Shown here piece after piece: positions 8,952-16,418 of a stretch of DNA of 64,000 nucleotides. The DNA is taken from the NCBI RefSeq assembly GCF_009905725.1, contig NZ_JAAAKV010000002.1:186001-250000 (forward strand), given 5' to 3'. Origin of the DNA: Emticicia sp. CRIBPO (GTDB lineage Bacteria; Bacteroidota; Bacteroidia; Cytophagales; Spirosomataceae). The translations under genes were made by a program, and so were the position numbers. Positions within the stretch are counted from its first letter, which is position 1, and every line of letters starts with the position of its first letter. The notes under the pieces were generated by a model. It had not been told where the DNA came from, made no database searches, and saw nothing but the letters and a program-made list of their open reading frames with translations.

Positions 8952-10343
8952 TTATAAGTGAATCACCTCACCATAAGCCGCCGCTGCTGCTTCCATAATG
9001 GCTTCAGACATGGTCGGGTGGGGATGCACAGATTTTACGATTTCCATTCCGGTTGTTTCCAGGTTTCTGGCCACCACAACTTCAGCGATCATCTCCGTTA
9101 CGTTTGATCCGATCATGTGACAACCTAACCACTCTCCGTATTTTGCATCAAAGATAACTTTCACGAAACCTTCAGGAACTCCGCCAGCTTTGGCTTTTCC
9201 GGATGCTGAGAACGGGAATTTACCTACCTTGATTTCATATCCGGCTTCTTTGGCTGCTTTTTCAGTATATCCTACTGAAGCAATTTCAGGTGAGCAGTAA
9301 GTACAGCCAGGAATGTTCTGATAGTTCAAAGGACGCGGATGGTGTCCTGCGATTTTCTCCACGCAGATGATACCCTCAGCAGAAGCTACGTGAGCCAAAG
9401 CTTGTCCCGGAACCACGTCACCGATGGCATAATAACCCGGCATGTTGGTTTCGTACCACTCATTTACCAGGATTTTACCCCTGTCAGTCGCAATACCCAC
9501 ATCTTCCAGACCGATGTTCTCGATATTGGCAGCCACTCCGGCAGCAGATAATACGATATCAGATTCGATGGTAATTTCGCCTGTCGGCGTTTTAACGGTC
9601 GACACACAACCTTTACCGCTGATATCTACTTTCTCTACACTCGAGTTGGTATAAATTTCGATTCCGAATTTCTTGTACTGTTTAGCCAGTTCTTTTGAAA
9701 CATCTTCATCTTCCACAGGGACGATGTTCGGCAAAAACTCAACGATGGTTACCTTGGTACCCATGCTTGCATAAACATAGGCAAATTCCACTCCAATCGC
9801 TCCTGAACCAATGACAACCAATGACTTAGGCTGTTTTTCAAGGCTCATGGCTTTACGGTATTCTATTACCTTTTCTCCGTCGATCGGCACATTCGGCAAC
9901 TGGCGGGCTCTGGCTCCGGTAGCAATGATAATGTATTTACCTTCCACCACCGAAGTTTTACCATCGGCAGCAGTTACTTCTACTTTTTTGCCGGGTTTCA
10001 CTTTTCCGTACCCTTCGATGACATCGATTTTGTTTTTCTTCATCAAAAACGTTACTCCTTTGCTCATTCCGTCGGCTACTCCGCGTGAACGCTGGATAAC
10101 AGCTCCGAAATCAGCTTCGGCACCCTGAACGTTAATTCCGTAATCTTTGGCGTGTTGAATATATTGAAAAACCTGGGCAGACTTCAATAATGCTTTCGTC
10201 GGGATACAACCCCAGTTCAAACAAATACCTCCCAAATTTTCTTTCTCAATTACCGCTACTTTTAATCCAAGTTGTGAAGCCCTGATTGCGGTTACGTAGC
10301 CACCAGGACCACTTCCGAGAATAACAACATCATATTGTGCCAT
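8952..10343 (-). CDS. lpdA: dihydrolipoyl dehydrogenase (E3)
   Basis: FAD- and NAD-dependent enzyme that reoxidises dihydrolipoamide in pyruvate and 2-oxoglutarate dehydrogenase complexes or the glycine cleavage system. It has the N-terminal FAD motif VVILGSGPGGYVTA, the redox disulfide CLNWGC, the NAD motif VVIGSGAIGVEFAYVY, and the C-terminal dimer segment SVHPHPTMSEAIMEAAAAA with the His-Glu active-site pair. The start is ATG 10343 (MAQYDVV), 463 residues. The longer in-frame start at 10379 is a TTG that overlaps a -7 promoter box and would lie upstream of the transcript. No E1 or E2 gene is adjacent. Confidence 0.95.
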   Translation of the reverse strand: MAQYDVVILGSGPGGYVTAIRASQLGLKVAVIEKENLGGICLNWGCIPTKALLKSAQVFQYIQHAKDYGINVQGAEADFGAVIQRSRGVADGMSKGVTFLMKKNKIDVIEGYGKVKPGKKVEVTAADGKTSVVEGKYIIIATGARARQLPNVPIDGEKVIEYRKAMSLEKQPKSLVVIGSGAIGVEFAYVYASMGTKVTIVEFLPNIVPVEDEDVSKELAKQYKKFGIEIYTNSSVEKVDISGKGCVSTVKTPTGEITIESDIVLSAAGVAANIENIGLEDVGIATDRGKILVNEWYETNMPGYYAIGDVVPGQALAHVASAEGIICVEKIAGHHPRPLNYQNIPGCTYCSPEIASVGYTEKAAKEAGYEIKVGKFPFSASGKAKAGGVPEGFVKVIFDAKYGEWLGCHMIGSNVTEMIAEVVVARNLETTGMEIVKSVHPHPTMSEAIMEAAAAAYGEVIHL

Positions 10344-10376
10344 ATCAAAATAAGTTTTACTTGAAAAAATCTGGTG

Positions 10377-10384
10377 CAAAACTA
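10377..10384 (-). promoter_or_regulatory. -7 promoter box TAGTTTTG of lpdA
   Basis: Perfect TAnnTTTG match 33 bases before the lpdA ATG. No clear -33 TTG is seen. Confidence 0.55.
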
Positions 10385-10507
10385 GTCAATTTTTAGTAAT
10401 TATTTAAATCCCGTATAAATTAATAGCCCCTGCCGTACAATATCAACCACGAAAAATACCGGATCAAAAATCAACCTTAAATCAGAATATTTTTATCACA
10501 TTTTTTC

Positions 10508-10537
10508 TTTGAAAAATGAAACATTTATTTAATTTTG
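10508..10537 (+). promoter_or_regulatory. sigma-A promoter of the phenylalanine hydroxylase gene
   Basis: TTTG at 10508-10511, an 18-base spacer, and TAATTTTG at 10530-10537. This is a full match to the Bacteroidota TTTG-N17-23-TAnnTTTG promoter, 62 bases before the ATG. Confidence 0.75.
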
Positions 10538-10541
10538 CCAT

Positions 10542-10576
10542 ATAATTGTCATAACAATATTTATTATAACAATTAT
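10542..10576 (+). promoter_or_regulatory. inverted repeat at the phhA transcription start, possible operator
   Basis: Arms ATAATTGT (10542-10549) and ACAATTAT (10569-10576) are perfectly complementary. The left arm begins 4 bases after the -7 box, where transcription should start. A repressor site is inferred; the arms are AT-rich, so chance cannot be excluded. Confidence 0.4.
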
Positions 10577-10599
10577 ATCATTGATTAAATTCTAAGGCG

Positions 10600-11337
10600 A
10601 TGACACAATCCTATGATACTTACACCAGCCATGACCATGCGGTATGGAAGACGCTTTTCGACCGTCAGGTTGATCAGTTGAAAACCCTTGCCTGCAAAAG
10701 TTACCTGGAGGGTTTAAAGAGAATCGGGTTTAAGTCTGAAACTATTCCGGATTTTGAAAAAGAAACTTCCCCGGTTCTCAAAGCAAGTACGGGCTGGCAG
10801 GTGGTGGTGGTCAAAGGCCTGGTATCTGAAGCAGAATTTTTCCAGCTCATGTCCCGGAAACTCTTTCCTTCATCCCGCTGGCTTCGCCGCATGGACCAGC
10901 TTGATTACCTGGAAGAACCTGACATGTTTCATGATACTTTCGGGCATTTACCTTTGCTGACCAATGCCGATTTCTGCAGCTTTCTCTTAAAATTAAGTGA
11001 TATAGCATTAATATATATTGAAAGTCCTGAAGCCATAGAACTTGTCAAAAGGTTGTACTGGTTCACGGTAGAATTCGGCCTGATCAAAGAAGACCATCAG
11101 ATCAAAGCCTACGGTGGCGGATTGATTTCTTCTATCGGTGAATGTGACTATGCTATCCACAGCCATTTGCCGGAAAGAATTGATTTTAACCTGTTTAAGA
11201 TCCTCGACACCCCTGTCAAAATAGATGAATACCAGAAACAATATTTTGTCATTGATTCTTTTGAGCAATTGTTTCAGTCGCTCGGAGACTTTGAGTCCAT
11301 CTTATCCGAAAGAACAGGCGTCGGGGCCCTCAATTAA
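10600..11337 (+). CDS. phhA: phenylalanine 4-monooxygenase
   Basis: Pterin-dependent, iron-containing aromatic amino acid hydroxylase converting phenylalanine to tyrosine, 245 residues and without the regulatory ACT domain found in animals. The iron ligands are visible: His111 and His116 in the HDTFGH motif and Glu158 in WFTVEFGL. The EEPDMFHDTFGHLPLL block is diagnostic. It has a good sigma-A promoter and an inverted repeat at the expected transcription start, which suggests control by a local or amino-acid-responsive regulator. No pterin recycling gene is adjacent. Confidence 0.93.
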   Translation: MTQSYDTYTSHDHAVWKTLFDRQVDQLKTLACKSYLEGLKRIGFKSETIPDFEKETSPVLKASTGWQVVVVKGLVSEAEFFQLMSRKLFPSSRWLRRMDQLDYLEEPDMFHDTFGHLPLLTNADFCSFLLKLSDIALIYIESPEAIELVKRLYWFTVEFGLIKEDHQIKAYGGGLISSIGECDYAIHSHLPERIDFNLFKILDTPVKIDEYQKQYFVIDSFEQLFQSLGDFESILSERTGVGALN

Positions 11338-11374
11338 TCAGGACTCAAAGAACTGGCGTTTCAAAGTTATTTGA

Positions 11375-11382
11375 TATTTTTG
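11375..11382 (+). promoter_or_regulatory. -7 promoter box TATTTTTG of the GH92 gene
   Basis: Perfect TAnnTTTG match 41 bases before the ATG at 11423. Confidence 0.55.
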
Positions 11383-11422
11383 TGCGTTTCAATCTTACGA
11401 ACTGTACAAAAACACTCTTCAA

Positions 11423-13690
11423 ATGTTCAAAAAATATTTTTTACTGGCAGCAATAGTACTTCCTCTCTATGCCTCGTCTCAAAGCACCCATCCTGTCGAT
11501 TACGTCAACACCCTCATGGGTACGGCTTCCAAGCACAGTTTATCTACAGGCAATACCTATCCGGCGATAGCCCTGCCCTGGGGAATGAACTTCTGGATGC
11601 CTCAAACCGGCAAAATGGGTGACGGCTGGGCTTACACTTATGATGCAGACAAAATCAGGGGCTTCAAACAAACCCATCAACCCAGCCCGTGGATCAATGA
11701 TTACGGTCAGTTTGTGATCATGCCGATAACCGGCAAGGCCCGTTTTAAAGAAGACGAAAGATCAAGCTGGTTTTCGCATAAATCTGAAACTGCCAAGCCT
11801 CATTATTACAGTGTTTACCTGGCAGACCATGACGTGACCACGGAAATCACTCCAACAGAAAGAGCCGCAGCCATGCGGATCACTTTCCCGCAAACAGATG
11901 ATTCTTATGTGGTGATTGATGCCCTCGACAAAGGGTCCTACATCAAAGTGATCCCGGGTGAAAACAAAATCATAGGCTACACCACCAAAAACAGCGGCGG
12001 TGTTCCGGCCAATTTCAAAAACTATTTTGTTATCCAGTTTGATAAAAAATTCAAGACTACCCAGATCTGGGACGGAAAAGGCCTGACCGGCAAAATATCT
12101 GAATTATCAGACAACCACGTGGGTGCCCTGGTAGGATTCAGCACCAAAAAAGGAGAAAAAGTAAACATCAGGGTGGCTTCTTCATTCATCAGCTTTGAAC
12201 AGGCTGAACTGAATCTTAAAGAACTCGGCAACGACAATTTCGACACAGTCAAAAACAAAGCTGAAAAAATCTGGAACGAGAACCTTAACAGGGTAAAAGC
12301 CGAAGGTGGCAGTATTGACCAAACCCGTACTTTTTATTCCTGTTTATACAGGACCATGTTGTTTCCAAGGAAGTTCTATGAAATCAACAAAGAGGGCAAA
12401 GTGGTTCACTACAGTCCTTACAACGGCGAAGTCTTACCGGGTTATATGTTTACCGACAACGGTTTCTGGGATACTTTCAGAGCGGTTTTCCCTTTCTTCA
12501 ACCTGATGTATCCTTCGCTGAATGCCGAAATCATGGAAGGCCTGGCCAATGCCTATAAAGAAAGCGGCTTTTTGCCGGAGTGGGCCAGCCCGGGACACAG
12601 GGACTGTATGATCGGATCCAATTCCGCTTCACTGATTGCCGATGCCTACCTGAAAAGAACCAAAGATTTTGACATTACCACCCTTTATGAAGCACTGCTT
12701 AAAAACAGTGAGAATGAAGGCCCGCTGAGCTCAGTCGGCAGAAAGGGAGTGAAATATTACAATGAGCTGGGTTATGTGCCTTATGATGTTAAAATCAACG
12801 AAAACGCCGCCAGAACCCTGGAATATGCCTACAATGATTTCTGTTTATACCAACTAGCTACTGCTTTAAAGCGTCCGCAGGCAGAGATTGACCGTTTTGC
12901 CAGACGCTCCCAGAACTACAGGAACCTGTTTGACCCTTCTACCAAACTGATGAGAGGCAAAAACCAGGACGGCACTTTCCAGTCTCCGTTTAATCCATTC
13001 AAATGGGGCGATGCCTTTACAGAAGGAAACAGCTGGCACTATACCTGGAGTGTTTTTCATGACATCAAAGGCTTGTCAGGTTTAATGGGTGGTCCAAAAG
13101 GATTTGTCAGTATGCTGGACTCTGTATTTGTCGTTCCGCCGGTTTTTGATGATTCTTATTACGGTTTTGTGATCCACGAAATCAAAGAAATGCAGATCAT
13201 GAACATGGGTAACTATGCCCACGGAAATCAGCCGATCCAACACATGATTTACCTGTACAACTATGCAGGCGAGCCATGGAAAGCCCAATACTGGTTAAGA
13301 GAAGTAATGAACAGGATGTACAGCCCGACTCCGGACGGCTATTGCGGCGATGAAGACAACGGACAGACCTCCGCCTGGTATGTTTTCTCTGCGATGGGTT
13401 TTTATCCGGTAACACCAGGTACAGATCAATATGTTCTGGGATCTCCCCTGTTTAAGAAAGTGACCCTAAGCCTCGAAAACGGCAAGAAAGTCACCATCAA
13501 TGCCTCGAACACGAGCGACAAAAATAAGTATATCAGGGACCTGAAAATCAATGGTGCGGTGTCTACCAAAAACTGGCTGAGCCACCAGAACCTGATGAAA
13601 GGAGCAGTGATTGACTTTAACATGTCACTTGTACCTGTTAAGACCAGGGGCGTTAAAGAAGCGGATTATCCTTATTCATTTTCGAAGTAA
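11423..13690 (+). CDS. GH92 family alpha-mannosidase, secreted
   Basis: Exo-acting alpha-mannosidase (755 residues) of the calcium-dependent inverting GH92 family, which trims mannose from N-glycans or yeast mannan. A Sec signal peptide (KYFLLAAIVLPLYASSQS) directs export. The N-terminal beta-sandwich begins VDYVNTLMGTASKHSLSTGNTYPAIALPWGM. The alpha6/alpha6 catalytic domain contains PGHRDCMIGSNSAS and GYCGDEDNGQTSAWYVFSAMGFYP, the latter holding the acidic residues of the catalytic centre. No SusC/SusD pair lies beside it, so it is not in a classical utilisation locus here. Linkage preference (1,2 or other) cannot be decided by eye. Confidence 0.92.
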   Translation: MFKKYFLLAAIVLPLYASSQSTHPVDYVNTLMGTASKHSLSTGNTYPAIALPWGMNFWMPQTGKMGDGWAYTYDADKIRGFKQTHQPSPWINDYGQFVIMPITGKARFKEDERSSWFSHKSETAKPHYYSVYLADHDVTTEITPTERAAAMRITFPQTDDSYVVIDALDKGSYIKVIPGENKIIGYTTKNSGGVPANFKNYFVIQFDKKFKTTQIWDGKGLTGKISELSDNHVGALVGFSTKKGEKVNIRVASSFISFEQAELNLKELGNDNFDTVKNKAEKIWNENLNRVKAEGGSIDQTRTFYSCLYRTMLFPRKFYEINKEGKVVHYSPYNGEVLPGYMFTDNGFWDTFRAVFPFFNLMYPSLNAEIMEGLANAYKESGFLPEWASPGHRDCMIGSNSASLIADAYLKRTKDFDITTLYEALLKNSENEGPLSSVGRKGVKYYNELGYVPYDVKINENAARTLEYAYNDFCLYQLATALKRPQAEIDRFARRSQNYRNLFDPSTKLMRGKNQDGTFQSPFNPFKWGDAFTEGNSWHYTWSVFHDIKGLSGLMGGPKGFVSMLDSVFVVPPVFDDSYYGFVIHEIKEMQIMNMGNYAHGNQPIQHMIYLYNYAGEPWKAQYWLREVMNRMYSPTPDGYCGDEDNGQTSAWYVFSAMGFYPVTPGTDQYVLGSPLFKKVTLSLENGKKVTINASNTSDKNKYIRDLKINGAVSTKNWLSHQNLMKGAVIDFNMSLVPVKTRGVKEADYPYSFSK

Positions 13691-13716
13691 AGAAAAAAAG
13701 CACTTTTGCAGAACAA

Positions 13717-13748
13717 AAAAAGAGAGACCTTGACGGGTCTCTCTTTTT
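13717..13748. terminator. bidirectional terminator between GH92 and msrC
   Basis: Thirteen-base perfect arms (AAAAAGAGAGACC and complement) around a short loop, with T-rich ends on both strands. It serves both convergent genes. Confidence 0.85.
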
Positions 13749-13762
13749 GCTATAATTGTACA

Positions 13763-14242
13763 TTACTTAGACAACAACCCAACCACCTTCTCCAGCCACT
13801 CTGCATCCACTTCAGAGAAATCGTTCAGGGTGTCGCTGTCCACATCCAGCACAGCAATGATATTCTGATCTGTATCGAAAACCGGAACAACAATTTCAGA
13901 TTTTGAAGCCGATGAGCAGGCAATGTGGCCCGGGAAAGCCTCCACGTCGGGTACGATGACCGTTGCTCCTGTGGTATAGCAATGTCCGCACACACCCCTG
14001 TTAAAATTAATCCTCGTACAGGCAATGGGCCCCTGAAACGGCCCGAGCACTAACTGATCCTCCTTAACAACATAAAACCCTACCCAAAAGAAACCAAAAG
14101 CTTCTTTTAAAGCTGCAGCCACGTTGGCCATGTTGGCTATCCTATCCTTCTCTCCATCCAGAAGAGACCGGACCTGAGGCAATATGGCTTCATAAATTTC
14201 CTTTCTTTCACTCGTCTGAGGCACCCACAAAGTTTCTGACAT
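13763..14242 (-). CDS. msrC: free methionine-(R)-sulfoxide reductase, GAF-domain
   Basis: Small GAF-fold enzyme (159 residues) that reduces free Met-R-sulfoxide, an oxidative-stress repair and methionine-recovery function. The family signature LVLGPFQGPIAC...RGVCG...FPGHIAC is present with cysteines at 75, 85 and 109, matching the three conserved catalytic and resolving cysteines of the YebR/fRMsr family. An extra Cys88 lies nearby. The domain covers the whole protein. It is transcribed divergently from the PfkB kinase gene from a back-to-back promoter enclosed by an inverted repeat. Confidence 0.9.
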   Translation of the reverse strand: MSETLWVPQTSERKEIYEAILPQVRSLLDGEKDRIANMANVAAALKEAFGFFWVGFYVVKEDQLVLGPFQGPIACTRINFNRGVCGHCYTTGATVIVPDVEAFPGHIACSSASKSEIVVPVFDTDQNIIAVLDVDSDTLNDFSEVDAEWLEKVVGLLSK

Positions 14243-14269
14243 GTTGATAATTTTGAAGTAATTTGAAAA

Positions 14270-14312
14270 CAGGATTCAAAAATAGTTATAAATTTGATGT
14301 CTCTGAATCCTG
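14270..14312. promoter_or_regulatory. divergent msrC/PfkB promoter enclosed by a 9-base inverted repeat
   Basis: A minus-strand -7 box TATTTTTG at 14284-14277 serves msrC, and a plus-strand -7 box TAAATTTG at 14289-14296 serves the kinase, with TTTG at 14262-14265 as its -33. The perfect arms CAGGATTCA (14270-14278) and TGAATCCTG (14304-14312) fall near the two expected transcription starts. A shared operator is inferred. Confidence 0.5.
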
Positions 14313-14347
14313 CCTTATAAATTACCGGATACTTTAACCTTAAAAGC

Positions 14348-15283
14348 ATGAACGACCGCAAATATGCCCTCCTCGCCGTAGGAGAGCTCCTCGCAGATTT
14401 TATCGGCACGGAAATCACCGAAAACATAGGAACAACAAATATATTTGAACGTTTCCAGGGCGGAAGTCCCGCCAACCTGGCCTACAATATGTCCAGGCTG
14501 GGAGCAAAAACTGCGGTTGTAAGTTGTGTCGGGAATGACAACCTGGGAAAATTCCTCGTCAGTGAAGTTTCCAAATCAGGCCTTGAAACCCGCCATATCA
14601 TTTTTTCAGACGAAGTACCCAGCAGCCTGGTATTGGTTTCGCGGACTACAGGCACCCCGGACTTTATACCTTACCGGATGGCAGACAGGATGCTTTATCC
14701 GCACCATATTCCTGACGAATTGTTAAGCCAGTCAGCCATTTTTCATACGACCTGCTGGCCGCTGAGTATGCAACCATCACAAAATACCGTTCTGGATGCG
14801 GCAGCAAGGGCTAAAAAAGCCGGATGCCTTCTGAGTGCCGACTTAAATTATGCAGAAAAAGTGTGGCCTGACAGAGCCGAGGCCCATAAGGTGATCAAAC
14901 AATATTTATCCTACGGGGCTATCATCAAACTGAGTGAAGATGATGCAGAAAGGTTTTATGGAGAAAAGGTGAGCACTGACCGGATTTTTGAAGATTTTCA
15001 CGATTGGGGAGCCACATTGGTTTGCCTCACGCTGGGCTCAAAAGGCAGCCTGGTTTCTGCTTCCGGAGGCGAAACACCTGTCAGAACACCGGCTAAGCCG
15101 CTTCAGGTAGTCGACGCCACCGGTGCGGGCGATTCCTATTGGTCGGGTTTCCTGATGGCTTATATTGATCATCAAAACCTGGAAACCTGTGCTGTGGCCG
15201 GAGCCAATATGGCCGCCATCAAATTATGCACCCTTGGGCCGGTTAAAGATGCTGTGGACAAAAAACTGCTTTATGTTAAATAA
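14348..15283 (+). CDS. PfkB-family carbohydrate kinase (fructokinase-like)
   Basis: ATP-dependent sugar kinase of the ribokinase/PfkB family, 311 residues. It shows the N-terminal GELLADFIGT, the first PfkB signature FQGGSPANLAYNMSRLGAKTAVVSCVGND, and the second signature VDATGAGDSYWSGFL near 255-270 with the catalytic aspartate in GAGD. The substrate is likely fructose or a related ketose, inferred from similarity to fructokinases. It is monocistronic and divergent from msrC. Confidence 0.87.
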   Translation: MNDRKYALLAVGELLADFIGTEITENIGTTNIFERFQGGSPANLAYNMSRLGAKTAVVSCVGNDNLGKFLVSEVSKSGLETRHIIFSDEVPSSLVLVSRTTGTPDFIPYRMADRMLYPHHIPDELLSQSAIFHTTCWPLSMQPSQNTVLDAAARAKKAGCLLSADLNYAEKVWPDRAEAHKVIKQYLSYGAIIKLSEDDAERFYGEKVSTDRIFEDFHDWGATLVCLTLGSKGSLVSASGGETPVRTPAKPLQVVDATGAGDSYWSGFLMAYIDHQNLETCAVAGANMAAIKLCTLGPVKDAVDKKLLYVK

Positions 15284-15392
15284 TCTTTATTGTTTGAGGG
15301 GCAATTCCAAATATTTGTTTGAATAAATATGATTTACCCCTACATTTGTTCGGTTTTTAGGTACTCTTTTTATTCGTCTATTTCAATTTGTA

Positions 15393-16337
15393 ATGAAACA
15401 CTTTATTTCACCGGATGACATTTCGGATGTGCAGGAATTAATCAGGGAGGGGTTAGCTCAAAAAGAAAATCCATTCAAAGATCAGCAACTCGGCCATCAG
15501 AAAACCATAGGACTTCTGTTTTTTAATTCCAGCCTCAGAACAAGACTGAGCACACAAAAAGCCGCCTCAAACCTCGGAATGAACGTCATGGTCATGAATG
15601 TAGGTTCCGATTCGTGGCAACTTGAAATGGAAGACGGGGTGATCATGGACGCGGGAAAAGCCGAGCACATCAAAGAAGCTGCCGCCGTCATCGGACAATA
15701 TTGCGATATTATCGGCGTAAGGGCTTTTGCCGAACTGAAAGACCGGGAATACGACTACCGTGAGGTGGTGATGGAGAAATTCAGACAATATGCTGGAGTG
15801 CCCATCGTAAATCTTGAATCAGCTACCAGGCACCCTTGCCAGTCGCTTGCTGACCTTATCACTATAGAAGAACTCAAGACCAAAGCCAGACCAAAAGTCG
15901 TTCTGACCTGGGCACCTCATTTTAAACCGCTTCCCCAGGCCGTAGCCAATTCATTTGCCGAATGGGTCAATCTCACAGACTATGAATTTGTGATCGCGAA
16001 TCCCGAAGGCTATGACCTGTCAAAAGATTTCGTCAAAAATGCCACTATAGTACATAACCAGGAAGAGGCCTTCGCCGGGGCTGATTTTATTTATGCCAAA
16101 AACTGGTCTTCTTATGAACAATACGGCCAGGTGCTTACCCAGGACCCTGCATGGAAAATTACCACTGAAAAAATGGCGTTGACCGACAATGGTAAGTTTA
16201 TGCACTGCCTTCCGGTCAGAAGAGGCCTGAAAGTCGACGATGCTGTGCTGGACAGCCCGGCTTCTGTCGTGATTCAGCAGGCAGGCAACCGCGTCTGGTC
16301 TGTACAGGCTGCTCTGAAAAAGATATTGGAAGGCTGA
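15393..16337 (+). CDS. argF': N-acyl-L-ornithine carbamoyltransferase (N-succinylornithine type), arginine biosynthesis
   Basis: Transfers carbamoyl phosphate to an N-acylated ornithine in the Bacteroidota arginine pathway. The carbamoyl-phosphate motif SLRTRLST (residues 47-54) replaces the STRTR of ordinary ornithine transcarbamylases. HPCQSLADL, TWAPHFKPLPQAV and the HCLPVRR motif near 270-276 also match the Bacteroides fragilis succinylornithine enzyme. Residue 90, the published specificity position, is alanine (the B. fragilis enzyme has Pro; the Xanthomonas acetylornithine enzyme has Glu). This points to N-succinylornithine as substrate. No other arg gene is adjacent. Confidence 0.88.
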   Translation: MKHFISPDDISDVQELIREGLAQKENPFKDQQLGHQKTIGLLFFNSSLRTRLSTQKAASNLGMNVMVMNVGSDSWQLEMEDGVIMDAGKAEHIKEAAAVIGQYCDIIGVRAFAELKDREYDYREVVMEKFRQYAGVPIVNLESATRHPCQSLADLITIEELKTKARPKVVLTWAPHFKPLPQAVANSFAEWVNLTDYEFVIANPEGYDLSKDFVKNATIVHNQEEAFAGADFIYAKNWSSYEQYGQVLTQDPAWKITTEKMALTDNGKFMHCLPVRRGLKVDDAVLDSPASVVIQQAGNRVWSVQAALKKILEG

Positions 16338-16366
16338 GATCAGCCACTGAATTGATATTAAAAGAT

Positions 16367-16397
16367 AAAGCCCTTCCGAAATTTCCGAAAGGGCTTT
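16367..16397. terminator. bidirectional terminator between argF' and pyc
   Basis: Arms AAAGCCCTT and AAGGGCTTT with an inner stem, between convergent stop codons. Confidence 0.75.
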
Positions 16398-16418
16398 ACT
16401 GTTTTATAGAGGTAAAAA

